Source: Chryseomicrobium sp. FSL W7-1435
Lineage (GTDB): Bacteria > Bacillota > Bacilli > Bacillales_A > Planococcaceae
Direction of reading: 5' to 3'
Length of the DNA stretch: 64,000 bases
Assembly: GCF_038595005.1 (NCBI RefSeq)
Contig: NZ_CP151997.1
Span: 992,001-1,056,000 of the forward strand
This document shows positions 53,188-62,599 of this stretch, one piece after another. The translations under genes and the position numbers were made by a program. The notes under the pieces are model-generated. The model was not told the origin of the DNA and did not search any database. It was given only the letters and a program-made list of their open reading frames with translations. Every line of letters begins with the position of its first letter. Position 1 is the first letter of the stretch.

Positions 53188-54117
53188 ATGAAAAAACTTT
53201 GGTTACTCGTCAGTCTTGCAGCAGTTCTATTCTTAGCAGCGTGTTCACTTGATTCACCGACTACTTCAACTGAGTCAGGTTCAGGTTCAGAAGGAGAAAC
53301 AGAAGGTACTCAAACGATTGGTTTCTCGGTTTCTACATTAAACAACCCATTCTTCGTAACATTGACGGACGGAGCAGAAGCGAAAGCGGAAGAGCTTGGC
53401 GCTGAAATAACAGTAGTAGATGCACAAGACGATGCAGCGAAACAAGCTTCTGACGTGGAAGATTTAATTCAACAAGGCGTTGATTTCATTTTGATCAACC
53501 CAGTTGACTCGGCAGCAGTAGCAGCAGCTGTAGAATCTGCAAACGCAGCTGGCATTCCAGTGATTACTTTAGACCGTTCTGCTGAAGGTGGCGAAGTGGT
53601 CGCACACGTAGCATCTGATAATACAGCAGGTGGCCAAATGGCTGGTGAATACTTAGTATCTTTAGTTGGGGAAGGCGCACAAGTTGCTGAACTTGAAGGC
53701 GTACCTGGTTCATCAGCAGCACGTGAACGTGGAGAAGGCTTTAACTCAGTTGCAACTGATCAATTAGATGTTGTCGCAAAACAAACGGCTAACTTCAACC
53801 GTGCAGAAGGTCTTTCGGTCATGGAAAACATTTTGCAATCGAACCCAGACATTAAAGGTGTATTTGCGCACAATGATGAAATGGCACTTGGCGCTTTAGA
53901 AGCGATTGAAGCAGCTGGAAAAGACATTGTCGTTGTTGGATTTGATGCAACGGATGACGCAGTCGCTTCAGTCGAAGAAGGTCGCTTAGCAGGAACAATT
54001 GCTCAGCAACCAGCTATGATTGGTGAGATTGGTGTTGAAACAGCTATGCAAGTTCTTGCTGGTGAAGAAGTCGAATCAAGCATTCCTGTTGAGCTTGAGT
54101 TGATTGGTCAAGAATAA
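53188..54117 (+). CDS. rbsB: Ribose-binding lipoprotein
   Basis: 309 residues. Lipoprotein signal with lipobox LAAC (Cys19), Ser/Thr/Gly/Glu linker, then a type 1 periplasmic-binding domain: FSVSTLNNPFFVTLTDGAEA, QGVDFILINPVDSAAVAAAV and NDEMALGALEAIEAAGKDIV. Captures ribose outside the cell for RbsAC. 14 bp after rbsC; a strong terminator follows. Confidence 0.93.
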   Translation: MKKLWLLVSLAAVLFLAACSLDSPTTSTESGSGSEGETEGTQTIGFSVSTLNNPFFVTLTDGAEAKAEELGAEITVVDAQDDAAKQASDVEDLIQQGVDFILINPVDSAAVAAAVESANAAGIPVITLDRSAEGGEVVAHVASDNTAGGQMAGEYLVSLVGEGAQVAELEGVPGSSAARERGEGFNSVATDQLDVVAKQTANFNRAEGLSVMENILQSNPDIKGVFAHNDEMALGALEAIEAAGKDIVVVGFDATDDAVASVEEGRLAGTIAQQPAMIGEIGVETAMQVLAGEEVESSIPVELELIGQE

Positions 54118-54154
54118 ATCAATTTACTACAAAATTACTTATAGTTAATTGTTC

Positions 54155-54202
54155 AGACTGCAGACAAAGTCGATTCTTTCGAATTTGTTTGCAGTCTTTT
54201 TG
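54155..54202 (+). terminator. Terminator of the rbs operon
   Basis: AGACTGCAGACAAA/TTTGTTTGCAGTCT stem with one mismatch, 15-nt loop and T run. Confidence 0.88.
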
Positions 54203-54316
54203 TTGTCTAATAAGACTTTTATTTTATAAAATCAAATTTTTCAGTCGATTTTTCTAAACATTCTGCTCAAACTACCGATAACATCTTTATACGAGTCTAT
54301 CCATCAGGAGGAGCAT

Positions 54317-55315
54317 ATGAACGTTTTCAATATACGCGAAGAAATTGAAGTGGAAAAAATCGCCGCTCCTCGTTACGGAGTAGCCATTATTGATGCCATT
54401 TTGTCGTTTGCAGAACGGAAAGAGCTTCTGACTTTTTTAATGGTTTTATTTACACCTATTGTTTTTTGGGTTGAGCATGTTCTCATTCCTAATCATATGG
54501 GACCAGAATTATATTATTTGTTGATATTTGGCTATAGTTTACTGTTTGACCGAAGAATTTATATCTTTTTGATGGCGATTATTTTTATAGGGTTACGCTA
54601 TTTTACCTATTCAGAGGGTTTTACCGTTCACAACTGGTCAATGCTTGGAGTATTAAGTGTATTATATATTGGAATTGGAATTTTCTCGTTGTCAGCTTTG
54701 AAAATCTTGCAAGAAGCTCGCAGTACTGAGATGAAAAGTATTTATTCACTGTTGCAGACGATTCAAATGCGTGATCATTACACTGCCCAACATTCTCGCA
54801 ATGTGGCGGAAAAGTCTGTGTGGATTGCAAAAGAAATGAACCTCTATGCAGAGTTTCAACAAAATCTTTATGTGGCAGGATTACTCCATGATATCGGGAA
54901 AATTGCGATTCCTGACTCGATTTTGATTAAACCAGATTCTTTGACGGTTCAAGAATATAGTGAAATTAAAAAACATCCACAGCTTGGGATGGATCTTTTA
55001 CAACATGCTCCCGTGATGCGCAACAAGACAATCAGAGATGCCATTCTGTATCATCACGAACGTTTTGATGGCAATGGCTATCCAACGGGCTTAATTGGGA
55101 ACGAGATTCCGTTATCTGCTCGAATCATGGCAATCGCAGATACTTATGATGCCATGACGACAAATCGAGTTTATCAACGTAAACGTTCGCCAGAAGAAGC
55201 GATTCGTATTATTCGAGAGAATGCAGGTACGCAGTTTGATCCTAAAATTGTGGATGCTTTTACAAGTATCATGAATCAAAAATTACCGGAGATGCGCAAA
55301 GTCGTATCGCTTTGA
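54317..55315 (+). CDS. Membrane HD-GYP domain protein
   Basis: 332 residues. Four or five N-terminal membrane helices (to about residue 135), then an HD-GYP domain: HD in GLLHDIGKIAIPDSIL, HHERFDGNGYPTGLIG with the GYP motif, and IMAIADTYDAMTTNR. Such proteins usually hydrolyse cyclic di-GMP or related nucleotides. ATG behind AGGAGGAG. Next two genes follow at 9 bp and with overlap, so likely one operon. Confidence 0.87.
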   Translation: MNVFNIREEIEVEKIAAPRYGVAIIDAILSFAERKELLTFLMVLFTPIVFWVEHVLIPNHMGPELYYLLIFGYSLLFDRRIYIFLMAIIFIGLRYFTYSEGFTVHNWSMLGVLSVLYIGIGIFSLSALKILQEARSTEMKSIYSLLQTIQMRDHYTAQHSRNVAEKSVWIAKEMNLYAEFQQNLYVAGLLHDIGKIAIPDSILIKPDSLTVQEYSEIKKHPQLGMDLLQHAPVMRNKTIRDAILYHHERFDGNGYPTGLIGNEIPLSARIMAIADTYDAMTTNRVYQRKRSPEEAIRIIRENAGTQFDPKIVDAFTSIMNQKLPEMRKVVSL

Positions 55316-55324
55316 GGAACAAGT

Positions 55325-55912
55325 ATGAAGAGAAGCTACAAATTTAAATCTCGCTTACTAAAATTTCTTATTGGAATTGTTTTTTTACTGGTTGTGGGTA
55401 TTTCGAGTTTAGATGTTGTTTTTGCTGAACAAGATATATCGACACTCATGGACCAATGGTTTGATCAAAAAAAGTCCGAGGCCTTAGTTTCTGTACAGTC
55501 ATCTGTGAGCAGCGAAAAAGAAGCGCAAATGGTTCGCTTAAAACAACACTTGCAATCGGAAATGGAGCGGGCTGAGAAGGAAATGCAACTGTTTGAAGAG
55601 GAGCAGATACGAATATCTGTAAAAAATTTGCGTGAGCATACGGAACATCTCATTTCGACTATCAAAATTGACAATGCTGCTGAGAAGCAAGCAGCTATCA
55701 ATCGTCTACACCAAATTTACAATGAAGCAGTTCTGGAAATGGGCAGTGTAGAACTTATGGATAGTCCACAAGAAGAGGAAACGAACATGGAGATTGGTAG
55801 TGAGTCGAATGAGACTTCTAGTGAAGAACAATCTTCTAGCACGAAAGAGCCAGCTCAGCTCTCAAAGGAAACTACTGAATCAGAACCTGTTCTAGGAGAA
55901 GGAGCTGAATGA
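55325..55912 (+). CDS. Secreted or anchored coiled-coil protein
   Basis: 195 residues. N-terminal helix (LLKFLIGIVFLLVVGISSLD), probably a signal anchor, then a long charged coiled coil (about 40-150) and an acidic Ser/Glu/Thr-rich tail (SNETSSEEQSSSTKEP). No family recognised. Sandwiched between HD-GYP and signal peptidase genes. Confidence 0.65.
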   Translation: MKRSYKFKSRLLKFLIGIVFLLVVGISSLDVVFAEQDISTLMDQWFDQKKSEALVSVQSSVSSEKEAQMVRLKQHLQSEMERAEKEMQLFEEEQIRISVKNLREHTEHLISTIKIDNAAEKQAAINRLHQIYNEAVLEMGSVELMDSPQEEETNMEIGSESNETSSEEQSSSTKEPAQLSKETTESEPVLGEGAE

Positions 55913-56454
55913 AGATGAGTTTGGTCATCTCTGAATCGAACACAAAAGAACAGCCAACTATAAAGACTGAAGTAATAAGCGCTTTGAAATTTGCAGTGTT
56001 TTTAATTTTACTATTTATATTTCTTCGTTTTAGCATGTCCTTGGCCATCATAAGTGGAGAGTCAATGGCGCCAACATTTGAGGATGGCAGTTTAGTTATT
56101 GCGAATAGACTATATTTTGAACCAGAAGCAGGAAACATTGTACTGTTTTCAGATAACAATGGATTTCAAGTCATTAAACGAGTAATTGGTATGCAAGGAG
56201 ATCAAATCTCAATTGAAAATGGAATAGTGATTGTTAACGGTGTTGAGTTGAAAGAGTCTTACACACAAGGAATACCAAACGATATGGCAGCTCAAGTTGT
56301 ACCCAAAGGACATTATTTTCTACTTGGCGATAACCGCACGCCCGGTGCTAGTTTAGACAGTCGAGACGCTGAGTTAGGAACTATCCCCTTAAATCGGATA
56401 AGTGGTGAAATGATGCTAGCATTAAATCCTTTTCGAATAGGCAACGGATATTAA
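55909..56454 (+). CDS. Signal peptidase I
   Basis: 181 residues. One N-terminal helix, catalytic Ser in ISGESMAPTFEDGSLVIANR, catalytic Lys in VIKRVIGMQGDQISIENG, box E GHYFLLGDNRTPGASLDSRD. Cleaves signal peptides at the outer face of the membrane. ATG overlaps the previous stop (ATGA). A second ATG 6 bp on is an alternative start. Confidence 0.92.
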   Translation: MKMSLVISESNTKEQPTIKTEVISALKFAVFLILLFIFLRFSMSLAIISGESMAPTFEDGSLVIANRLYFEPEAGNIVLFSDNNGFQVIKRVIGMQGDQISIENGIVIVNGVELKESYTQGIPNDMAAQVVPKGHYFLLGDNRTPGASLDSRDAELGTIPLNRISGEMMLALNPFRIGNGY

Positions 56455-56514
56455 ATTTAAATCAAGCTAGTTAGACGTCTTGTAAAGATTAAGTAGATGT
56501 GAACTCAACATAAA

Positions 56515-56560
56515 AACAGTAAATTCTCTGGAATGCAATTTAGAGAATTTACTGTTTTTT
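56515..56560 (+). terminator. Terminator hairpin related to the repeat-element hairpins
   Basis: AACAGTAAATTCTCT/AGAGAATTTACTGTT, 12-nt loop, six T. The AAATTCTCTGGAAT half matches the hairpin in intergenic elements A and B. Confidence 0.88.
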
Positions 56561-56589
56561 GTCACAGCTATTTTGATTAAAGTGAGTGT

Positions 56590-57048
56590 TTAGTTTGGTT
56601 GTGAAAGAGTGAGGAAATCATCTAAGTCTTCACCAAAAGGTGTATAGAGTGATTCATACATCCCTATTTTCTTTCCTTGGTATTCAATATGTAGAGAACA
56701 CGTGACCATTTCAAGAGTATCTCCATAGTTAAAGTTAAGTGTATGCGATACGGTACTCAATGTCGGCTCAAGTAGAGTAATTTCCATGGAAGGGTAACTC
56801 GTTTCAAAGTCTGCGGGATCTTCGTTTTTCTGTGTATATAAGTAATTCCAAAAACCGGATACTGTGCGATTAACTATTTCGTGTGTGGCCATCCATTCTT
56901 TTAACTCATGTGAATTCATTAGCCGCTCCTCTCCCCATATAAGGAAATCAAGTTTCCGTGACGTGGGCATTCGTTGTGTCGGGCTTTGGCTAGTGGTACG
57001 GACAACGTTATGTAGCTCTAGTATAAAGCTTTCGTCTAACTTTGTCAC
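56590..57048 (-). CDS. Hypothetical protein
   Basis: 152 residues, soluble, family not recognised. Contains FLIWGEERLMNSHELKEWMA and a C-terminal YTPFGEDLDDFL. GTG at 57048 lacks a clear ribosome binding site, so the start may be further in. Confidence 0.5.
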   Translation of the reverse strand: MTKLDESFILELHNVVRTTSQSPTQRMPTSRKLDFLIWGEERLMNSHELKEWMATHEIVNRTVSGFWNYLYTQKNEDPADFETSYPSMEITLLEPTLSTVSHTLNFNYGDTLEMVTCSLHIEYQGKKIGMYESLYTPFGEDLDDFLTLSQPN

Positions 57049-57141
57049 TCTACTAGACGAAAGTGAAAATAAGAAAAATTGAGTTCAATATGGCCATTGC
57101 TATTCCCTTTTTGTGGCCACCATGTACAATGAAAAGAGTAG

Positions 57142-58468
57142 TTAATTATGGTTCATCACCATAACTCGTGGTTGCTATTTTGAGCTTCCTAGTTCAAGTT
57201 TTAACCTTGTGAAGAAGTTATTCAGATTACGATACCCGAAAGCTCTTCGTTTGATCAGTTTGATCTTATTGTTTGTACCTTCTATTTTCCCGTTAGAGAG
57301 AGGCGAGAGTATTGTGTTTTCCATCTCACGTTGACGCACTATCACAGCTTTTGCAATCTTGGCCAGCGGCCCACATGGATGAAACATGAAACGGTCGATC
57401 CACTCTTTTAGACGACGAGAAGCTTGTCCAGATGTAGTCGACTTCAATACAAATCGCATATGTTGTAATCCGTAATAGATGTCCTTGATGAACTCGTCTT
57501 CGCGAAGGCATGCCCGTGCGACCTCTAAGTCTGCATCGTCTAATTGTTCTGGACGACATGCTAGGGAACGATCTATTGTACGTACGTGATAGTGACGTTT
57601 AGTTTCATCCAGAAAACGCCGACGGCGTCGCAGCGCATCCGTAAAAAACTGGATCAGGTGGAAACGATCGAGCACATGGGTCGCATCTGGTATCACAGAA
57701 TTTGTGGCCTTCGACATGGCTGGCGCAAAGTCACTGACTACTGTTTGAATAGAGCTCTTCACTTGAGAGAGAGCCAAAGAGATTGCAGCTTCATCTCTAC
57801 CTTCAACTATCGAAAGGACGCACCCGGATTTCGCATCAAGGACCACTGTCGCGTAATGATGACCTTTGCGCGTAGCGAACTCATCGACCAAGACATGCCT
57901 TGCGGTTTTAGTCTCCAACTGGCGCGAAGCGTATTGATAGAACCACCTTTCAACGGTCGTGTACGGAACACCATACTCACGCGAGACATCAGAGATTGTC
58001 CTACCATGACAACGTTTTGCAATCTCCACTCTATAATGTCTGGTGGAAGAACGAACTAGGCCTAAGCCAAAGTCATGAACAAACGTGATACCACATTCTT
58101 TACAGACCTGGCGTGGGACATCTATCTCGATCCAGATCGTCCCTACGCCCCAGGCGTAGGAATGTCTAAAACGGCGACGTTCCTTTGAGTGGCGGACTGT
58201 CTGACTTGAACAGACAAGACATGAGACTGGACGGTTCAGCGTAGAAATTCGAAACACGTTTGGTTCGTTGTCGGATGACGGATGAATTGTAAAAAATGAT
58301 GGAAGTGGAAGGACTAATTTGATAAACTGTTGGGACAAGGCGAAAACTCCTATCGTGGTTTGTCTAGACAACAATTACGATACAGGTGTTTTCGCTTTTT
58401 TTCTATTTATTTACATAATTAAGCTGTTCAAGTGTCAACCATGACTTATGGTGATGAACCTTAATTAT
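57142..58468. mobile_element. ISL3-family insertion sequence with 8-bp target duplication
   Basis: Element 57150-58460 (about 1311 bp). Inverted ends GGTTCATCACCATAACTCGTGG / complement of CCATGACTTATGGTGATGAACC match at 23 of 25 bases. Perfect 8-bp direct repeats TTAATTAT flank it (57142-57149 and 58461-58468), as expected for ISL3. The intact target duplication and intact transposase point to a recent insertion. It sits just before the ribosome binding site of the subtilisin gene. Confidence 0.93.
57175..58338 (-). CDS. ISL3-family transposase
   Basis: 387 residues. N-terminal zinc-finger cysteines (CLVCSSQTVRHSKERRRFRH and CKECG), helix-turn-helix region, then the DDE domain with VLVDEFATRKGHHYATVVLD, VVSDFAPAMSKA and near the end the conserved SNGKIEGTNNKIKLIKRRAF. 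TTG at 58338 (AGGAG 8 nt before) is preferred over the TTG at 58374. Confidence 0.9.
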   Translation of the reverse strand: MSQQFIKLVLPLPSFFTIHPSSDNEPNVFRISTLNRPVSCLVCSSQTVRHSKERRRFRHSYAWGVGTIWIEIDVPRQVCKECGITFVHDFGLGLVRSSTRHYRVEIAKRCHGRTISDVSREYGVPYTTVERWFYQYASRQLETKTARHVLVDEFATRKGHHYATVVLDAKSGCVLSIVEGRDEAAISLALSQVKSSIQTVVSDFAPAMSKATNSVIPDATHVLDRFHLIQFFTDALRRRRRFLDETKRHYHVRTIDRSLACRPEQLDDADLEVARACLREDEFIKDIYYGLQHMRFVLKSTTSGQASRRLKEWIDRFMFHPCGPLAKIAKAVIVRQREMENTILSPLSNGKIEGTNNKIKLIKRRAFGYRNLNNFFTRLKLELGSSK

Positions 58469-58485
58469 AGGAGGAATGGGAATAA

Positions 58486-60666
58486 ATGAAATTTCGACAG
58501 GGGTTAGGTCTTACTGCACTCGCATTGCTATCCACTCTACTTCTTCAGGATGAAGTGAAAGCAAAAGAAGCTGAGAAAATAGATACCGATCAAGTGATAG
58601 TAGAAATGAAATCACAACAATCTCTCATGAATATTGAAAAGAAAGGCCATTTAATTGAACAATTACCTCATGAACCCACAAAACGCGTGGCAACAATAAA
58701 AGTACCTGATGGACAAACAATGGAGTCTTACATAACAGAACTTGAAGCAGCAGAAGGGGTTGTTTCAGTAGAGCCGGATTACAAATATCGCTTATTCTCT
58801 ACAACTTCTCAATCACTGTTTGACCTCAGACAGTCGCATCATGCAAAGATAGAATCTGTTAACGCCTGGAATGTAACACGTGGCGCGCAAGATGTTGTGG
58901 TTGCTGTATTAGATGCAGGTCCACAACAAGACCATCTGGACTATCAACAAAATGTTCGCAAAGCTTACACACTTGATGAGGAGTATACAATCGATCAGCA
59001 TGGTACGCACGTCACTGGTCTAATTGGGGCAGTCGCAGACAATGGCTATTTTGGAGCAGGTGTAGCACCAGGCGTTAGCTTATATTTAATGGATGTATTT
59101 GATGGAGAAGCGGCATATGTCTCTACTATTGCTGACAGTATCAATGAAGCTGTAGAAGACGGAGTAGACATTATCAACATGAGTCTTGGCGGGTACCAAT
59201 CTAGCGAATTGCTCAATAGAACGATTCAGAATGCTCATCGCGATTACAATGTGGTGTTCGTGGCTGCTGCTGGAAATGAAGATACCTCCACTCCTTCTTA
59301 TCCTGCTGCCTATGCCAATGTCATTTCTGTAGGGTCCGTTGATGCGATTGATAAAGCTTCCTGGTTTTCGAATTATGGAAGGTCGTTAGATATTGTAGCT
59401 CCTGGAGAAAATATTTATTCGACTTTAGCTACGGACAGATTTGGTACTATGTCCGGGACTTCAATGGCTTCGCCGATTGTAGCGGGTGTAGCTGCCCTTA
59501 TTAAATCCCATGAACCTTACTTGACGAATATTGAAATTGAAAATCGTTTGTATGCCACTGCTAAAGATTTAGGGGAAACTGGAAAAGATACACGCTTTGG
59601 GCATGGCCGAGTCAATGCATACGCTGCCGTGAATCGTGTAGCTTCGCCAACCCCGACTGTCATGGATTTGACCAATACGTCTACGTTTATCCAAGGAGAA
59701 TGGAATCGTGCCCAGTTAGGCGGTATTCTACTAGTTAAGAATGGTACAAAAGAAATCGCTCGTAGCACACCGATTCGTGAAAAAGGGTACTTTTCAATTC
59801 CGATTCCTGTACAGCAAAGTGGTGCAGAGTTAACGGTGGTTTATAGAGGAGTGGACGGAAAGCAAAGTTTGCCTGTAGCTGTGCGAGTTCTTCATAAAGA
59901 GCAACCAGCTGTCCATCTCCATACACTTCTCACAAATTATTCAACGCGAGTGACCGGAGCAGCTTTACCAAACGCGGGTATCACAATCAAACAAAATTCA
60001 ACGGAACTAGTAGCCGGTTATGCGGATGCAGAAGGCCGTTTTGAATTCTCTATCCCGCAACAAGCCATCGGGACGAGATTATCGTTTGAAATTTCTGTGG
60101 GTGACGAAACCTATGAAGCAATTGATTATCGAATCATCAATGGGAACTATCCAGATCTAAAAGAGGATCATTGGGCCCTGACTTCTATTATGTACTTACG
60201 CGACGGAATGGTCATAGGTGGATATCCAGACGGCACATTCCAGCCGACACGACAGACTACTCGAGCGGAAGCGGCGCGAATGTTAGCCAGTGCCATGAAT
60301 TTAGAGGTGGTAGATGAAGCATCTGGTTATGGAGATGTCCCTAGCACACATTGGGCGAACGATTATATCGCAGCTGTTACAAAAGCTGGATACTTTACTG
60401 GCAAACCAGGAAATAAATTCGATCCAAATGGTCAACTGACACGAGCAGAAATGGCGCGAATTATTAGTGGAGCTTTCCAATTTGAAGCAACAGAGGCGAC
60501 TCATTTTGCAGATGTACCTGCAGGCCATTGGGCAAACCTAGCTATAGCGGCTATTTTTGAACAAGGAATCACAACTGGCTACCCAAATGGAACATACCGA
60601 CCAAGTAACCCGATAACTCGTGCAGAATTTTCCCTGATGCTCGAGAAATCACTGAAGACTAATTAA
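58486..60666 (+). CDS. Subtilisin-like serine protease with three SLH domains
   Basis: 726 residues. Signal peptide (LGLTALALLSTLLLQDEVKA), inhibitor-I9-like propeptide (about 35-105), S8 domain with Asp143 (VAVLDAG), His172 (DQHGTHVTGLIGA) and Ser326 (SGTSMASPIVAG), two Ig-like segments (about 400-545), then three SLH repeats (DHWALTSIMYLRDGMVIGGY, HWANDYIAAVTKAGYFTGKP, HWANLAIAAIFEQGITTGYP) that anchor it to the cell wall. The insertion sequence lies 17 bp before its GGAGG, cutting it off from the native upstream region. Confidence 0.9.
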   Translation: MKFRQGLGLTALALLSTLLLQDEVKAKEAEKIDTDQVIVEMKSQQSLMNIEKKGHLIEQLPHEPTKRVATIKVPDGQTMESYITELEAAEGVVSVEPDYKYRLFSTTSQSLFDLRQSHHAKIESVNAWNVTRGAQDVVVAVLDAGPQQDHLDYQQNVRKAYTLDEEYTIDQHGTHVTGLIGAVADNGYFGAGVAPGVSLYLMDVFDGEAAYVSTIADSINEAVEDGVDIINMSLGGYQSSELLNRTIQNAHRDYNVVFVAAAGNEDTSTPSYPAAYANVISVGSVDAIDKASWFSNYGRSLDIVAPGENIYSTLATDRFGTMSGTSMASPIVAGVAALIKSHEPYLTNIEIENRLYATAKDLGETGKDTRFGHGRVNAYAAVNRVASPTPTVMDLTNTSTFIQGEWNRAQLGGILLVKNGTKEIARSTPIREKGYFSIPIPVQQSGAELTVVYRGVDGKQSLPVAVRVLHKEQPAVHLHTLLTNYSTRVTGAALPNAGITIKQNSTELVAGYADAEGRFEFSIPQQAIGTRLSFEISVGDETYEAIDYRIINGNYPDLKEDHWALTSIMYLRDGMVIGGYPDGTFQPTRQTTRAEAARMLASAMNLEVVDEASGYGDVPSTHWANDYIAAVTKAGYFTGKPGNKFDPNGQLTRAEMARIISGAFQFEATEATHFADVPAGHWANLAIAAIFEQGITTGYPNGTYRPSNPITRAEFSLMLEKSLKTN

Positions 60667-60673
60667 AAAAGCT

Positions 60674-60911
60674 TAAGAGAGAGGCTAGAACAGAGATATT
60701 ATTGAGACTACAAATTGAATGTAGAGGAGGGGCTGACTCCAGTGGGATCAAGAGCGTTACGTGAGGCCCCGCAGGAGCGTGTGCGACGAGGAGACTTACG
60801 ACGCACCCTCGGAAAGCAGCCCCGGAACGGAATTTAACCTGCAAGAAATCTTTGTATTCTCTAGAACTTATTCAAGATAAGATGCTGAATTATTCTGTTC
60901 GAGCCCTTTGT
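60674..60911. repeat. Inverted-repeat-bounded intergenic element, copy C (short, decayed)
   Basis: Left end AAGAGAGAGGCTAGAACAG, GC-rich core GGGGCTGACTCCAGTGGGAT to GAAAGCAGCCCCGG, and a decayed right end TTCTGTTCGAGCCCTTTG. The hairpin part is damaged. It follows the subtilisin gene. Confidence 0.7.
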
Positions 60912-61019
60912 TGTTATCAAAACGTCATCAAGTTAACATGTCAGACCTCTTGAAAATCGAGTATACTAGGAGAGGAGATTGACGCGAACGTATAACTTAA
61001 TGTAAGGATGATTTCAACA

Positions 61020-62153
61020 ATGAAACAACCAAATTTTCACGAGATGTACAAAGACCATTTGAGTGAAAAGCAATGGGCACCTATTGATGCAGAGCTATCA
61101 CTCGAAAATGCCCTGGCACGCGTGACCAAATATGAACTAGATAAAATGCGTAAGTTTGCAGACATTAAAGGTGTTAGTAAACTAACCAAAGCAAAACTGG
61201 CAGAGGTACTTGTTGATCAGCAACAGAACCTGTTAGAAGCAACGATGAATGTCATTGACCGTGAGCGTTTTGAGTTTCTTGAACGAGCTGCTACCCATGG
61301 ATTTATCGAGTTTGCTCCCGTGAATGTCCGGATTTACTCTTGGTTTTTGAAAACTGGTCTATTGATTCCTGGTTCTATTGACAATAAATTTGTCTTAGTG
61401 ATGCCTGTGGATTACCGCCAACCTATTTTAGAAGCTAAAACAAATCTCAATTATCAGCGAATGATTAAAGAAAACGATGAGTTGATGTTTGTAACTAAAG
61501 GACTTCTTGAAATGTTTGGTGTCATGCGTTGGTCACAGCTTGTTGAGGAACTAACGGCAATCGACAGCATACCTACACATTTGCAGCCTTCAGCTGTTAA
61601 AACAGTTATTACGGAATACAACCACTACGATGATTACTTCGAAATTAAAAAAGAGTGGGTTTCGGATCTTCTTGTTGATGAACCAGAAGACCTCTTACAG
61701 GCAATTGATGAAAGACCTTCAATCGAACCTTTAGCTGTAACTAAGAAACAGATGCTGGAGTTAGGGAAGCGCGGAGAACTTGAGAAAACGCGTGAATTTG
61801 AACGTTTTGAAAAGTATCTACAAAAAACGTTTCGTGTTAAAAAAGAGGAAGGCGAAGAAATCCTTGCTCAGACAATACTCGACATACGAAACGAATTAAC
61901 CTTCCATGAAGTCATGCAGGGTATCGTGAAATTTTTTGAGTTCTCAACGAAAGCGGAAGCAGCGGAGTTTGCCGGTTACTTAACAAAACTTGTGAACTCA
62001 ACGCCACGATGGATTCTAAAGGGGCATGCACCGAACGATTTATCTGACCAGTCGGAACCAAAGACTACTACGCCACCGACTAAAGTGACTGGACGCAATG
62101 AACCATGTCCATGTGGTAGTGGGAAGAAATATAAGAAGTGTTGCGGTAAATAA
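61020..62153 (+). CDS. SEC-C motif protein
   Basis: 377 residues. No catalytic domain recognised in the first 340 residues, which are helical (possible SAP-like or helical-repeat fold near 30-75, KLTKAKLAEVLVDQQ). The C-terminus is a SEC-C zinc motif, RNEPCPCGSGKKYKKCCGK. SEC-C proteins often bind SecB, ribosomes or nucleic acids. ATG at 61020 has AAGGA 11 nt upstream; the ATG at 61008 overlaps that site. Confidence 0.75.
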   Translation: MKQPNFHEMYKDHLSEKQWAPIDAELSLENALARVTKYELDKMRKFADIKGVSKLTKAKLAEVLVDQQQNLLEATMNVIDRERFEFLERAATHGFIEFAPVNVRIYSWFLKTGLLIPGSIDNKFVLVMPVDYRQPILEAKTNLNYQRMIKENDELMFVTKGLLEMFGVMRWSQLVEELTAIDSIPTHLQPSAVKTVITEYNHYDDYFEIKKEWVSDLLVDEPEDLLQAIDERPSIEPLAVTKKQMLELGKRGELEKTREFERFEKYLQKTFRVKKEEGEEILAQTILDIRNELTFHEVMQGIVKFFEFSTKAEAAEFAGYLTKLVNSTPRWILKGHAPNDLSDQSEPKTTTPPTKVTGRNEPCPCGSGKKYKKCCGK

Positions 62154-62164
62154 TTCCGTCATCT

Positions 62165-62520
62165 AAAAGAGGCTTGACCAAATTTATAAGTAGGTTCTCT
62201 AAGTTGAATTACAGAGAACCTACTTTTTTGTTTACTTTGAGTTCCGCTCCGGGGCTGCGTTCCGCGGGCGCGTCTAGTTTCAACTCATTGAAATCGAGTT
62301 GCGAACGTCAGAAAGACGCTCCAAAATCAGTCGCACCAACTGAGGCCAAAAGCGCCTCACTTGGCACGCCTGATTTTCTCGGACTTTCTCGAGTGACGTT
62401 CTCCACATCTAGAAGGGGCCTCACGTTACGACTTTTAATCCCACTGGAGTCAGCCCCTACTCTCCACTCAACTCCAATTTATATAAGTTAATAAATTACA
62501 TTTGTCCCGACCTAATTTTT
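62165..62520. repeat. Inverted-repeat-bounded intergenic element, copy D (long form, inverted)
   Basis: Ends AAAAGAGGCTTGACCAAAT and TTTGTCCCGACCTAATTTTT. Long-form middle as in copy B but on the opposite strand, roughly 88% identical over about 225 bp. Its hairpin AAGTAGGTTCTCT/AGAGAACCTACTT with T run (62188-62229) ends the SEC-C gene. Confidence 0.85.
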
Positions 62521-62599
62521 ATTTTAGGTATATAAACCCAATGAATTCCAAGTGTATATTTAGTATGATTTGAGTAATACTAAAATTTGGGAGGTCATT

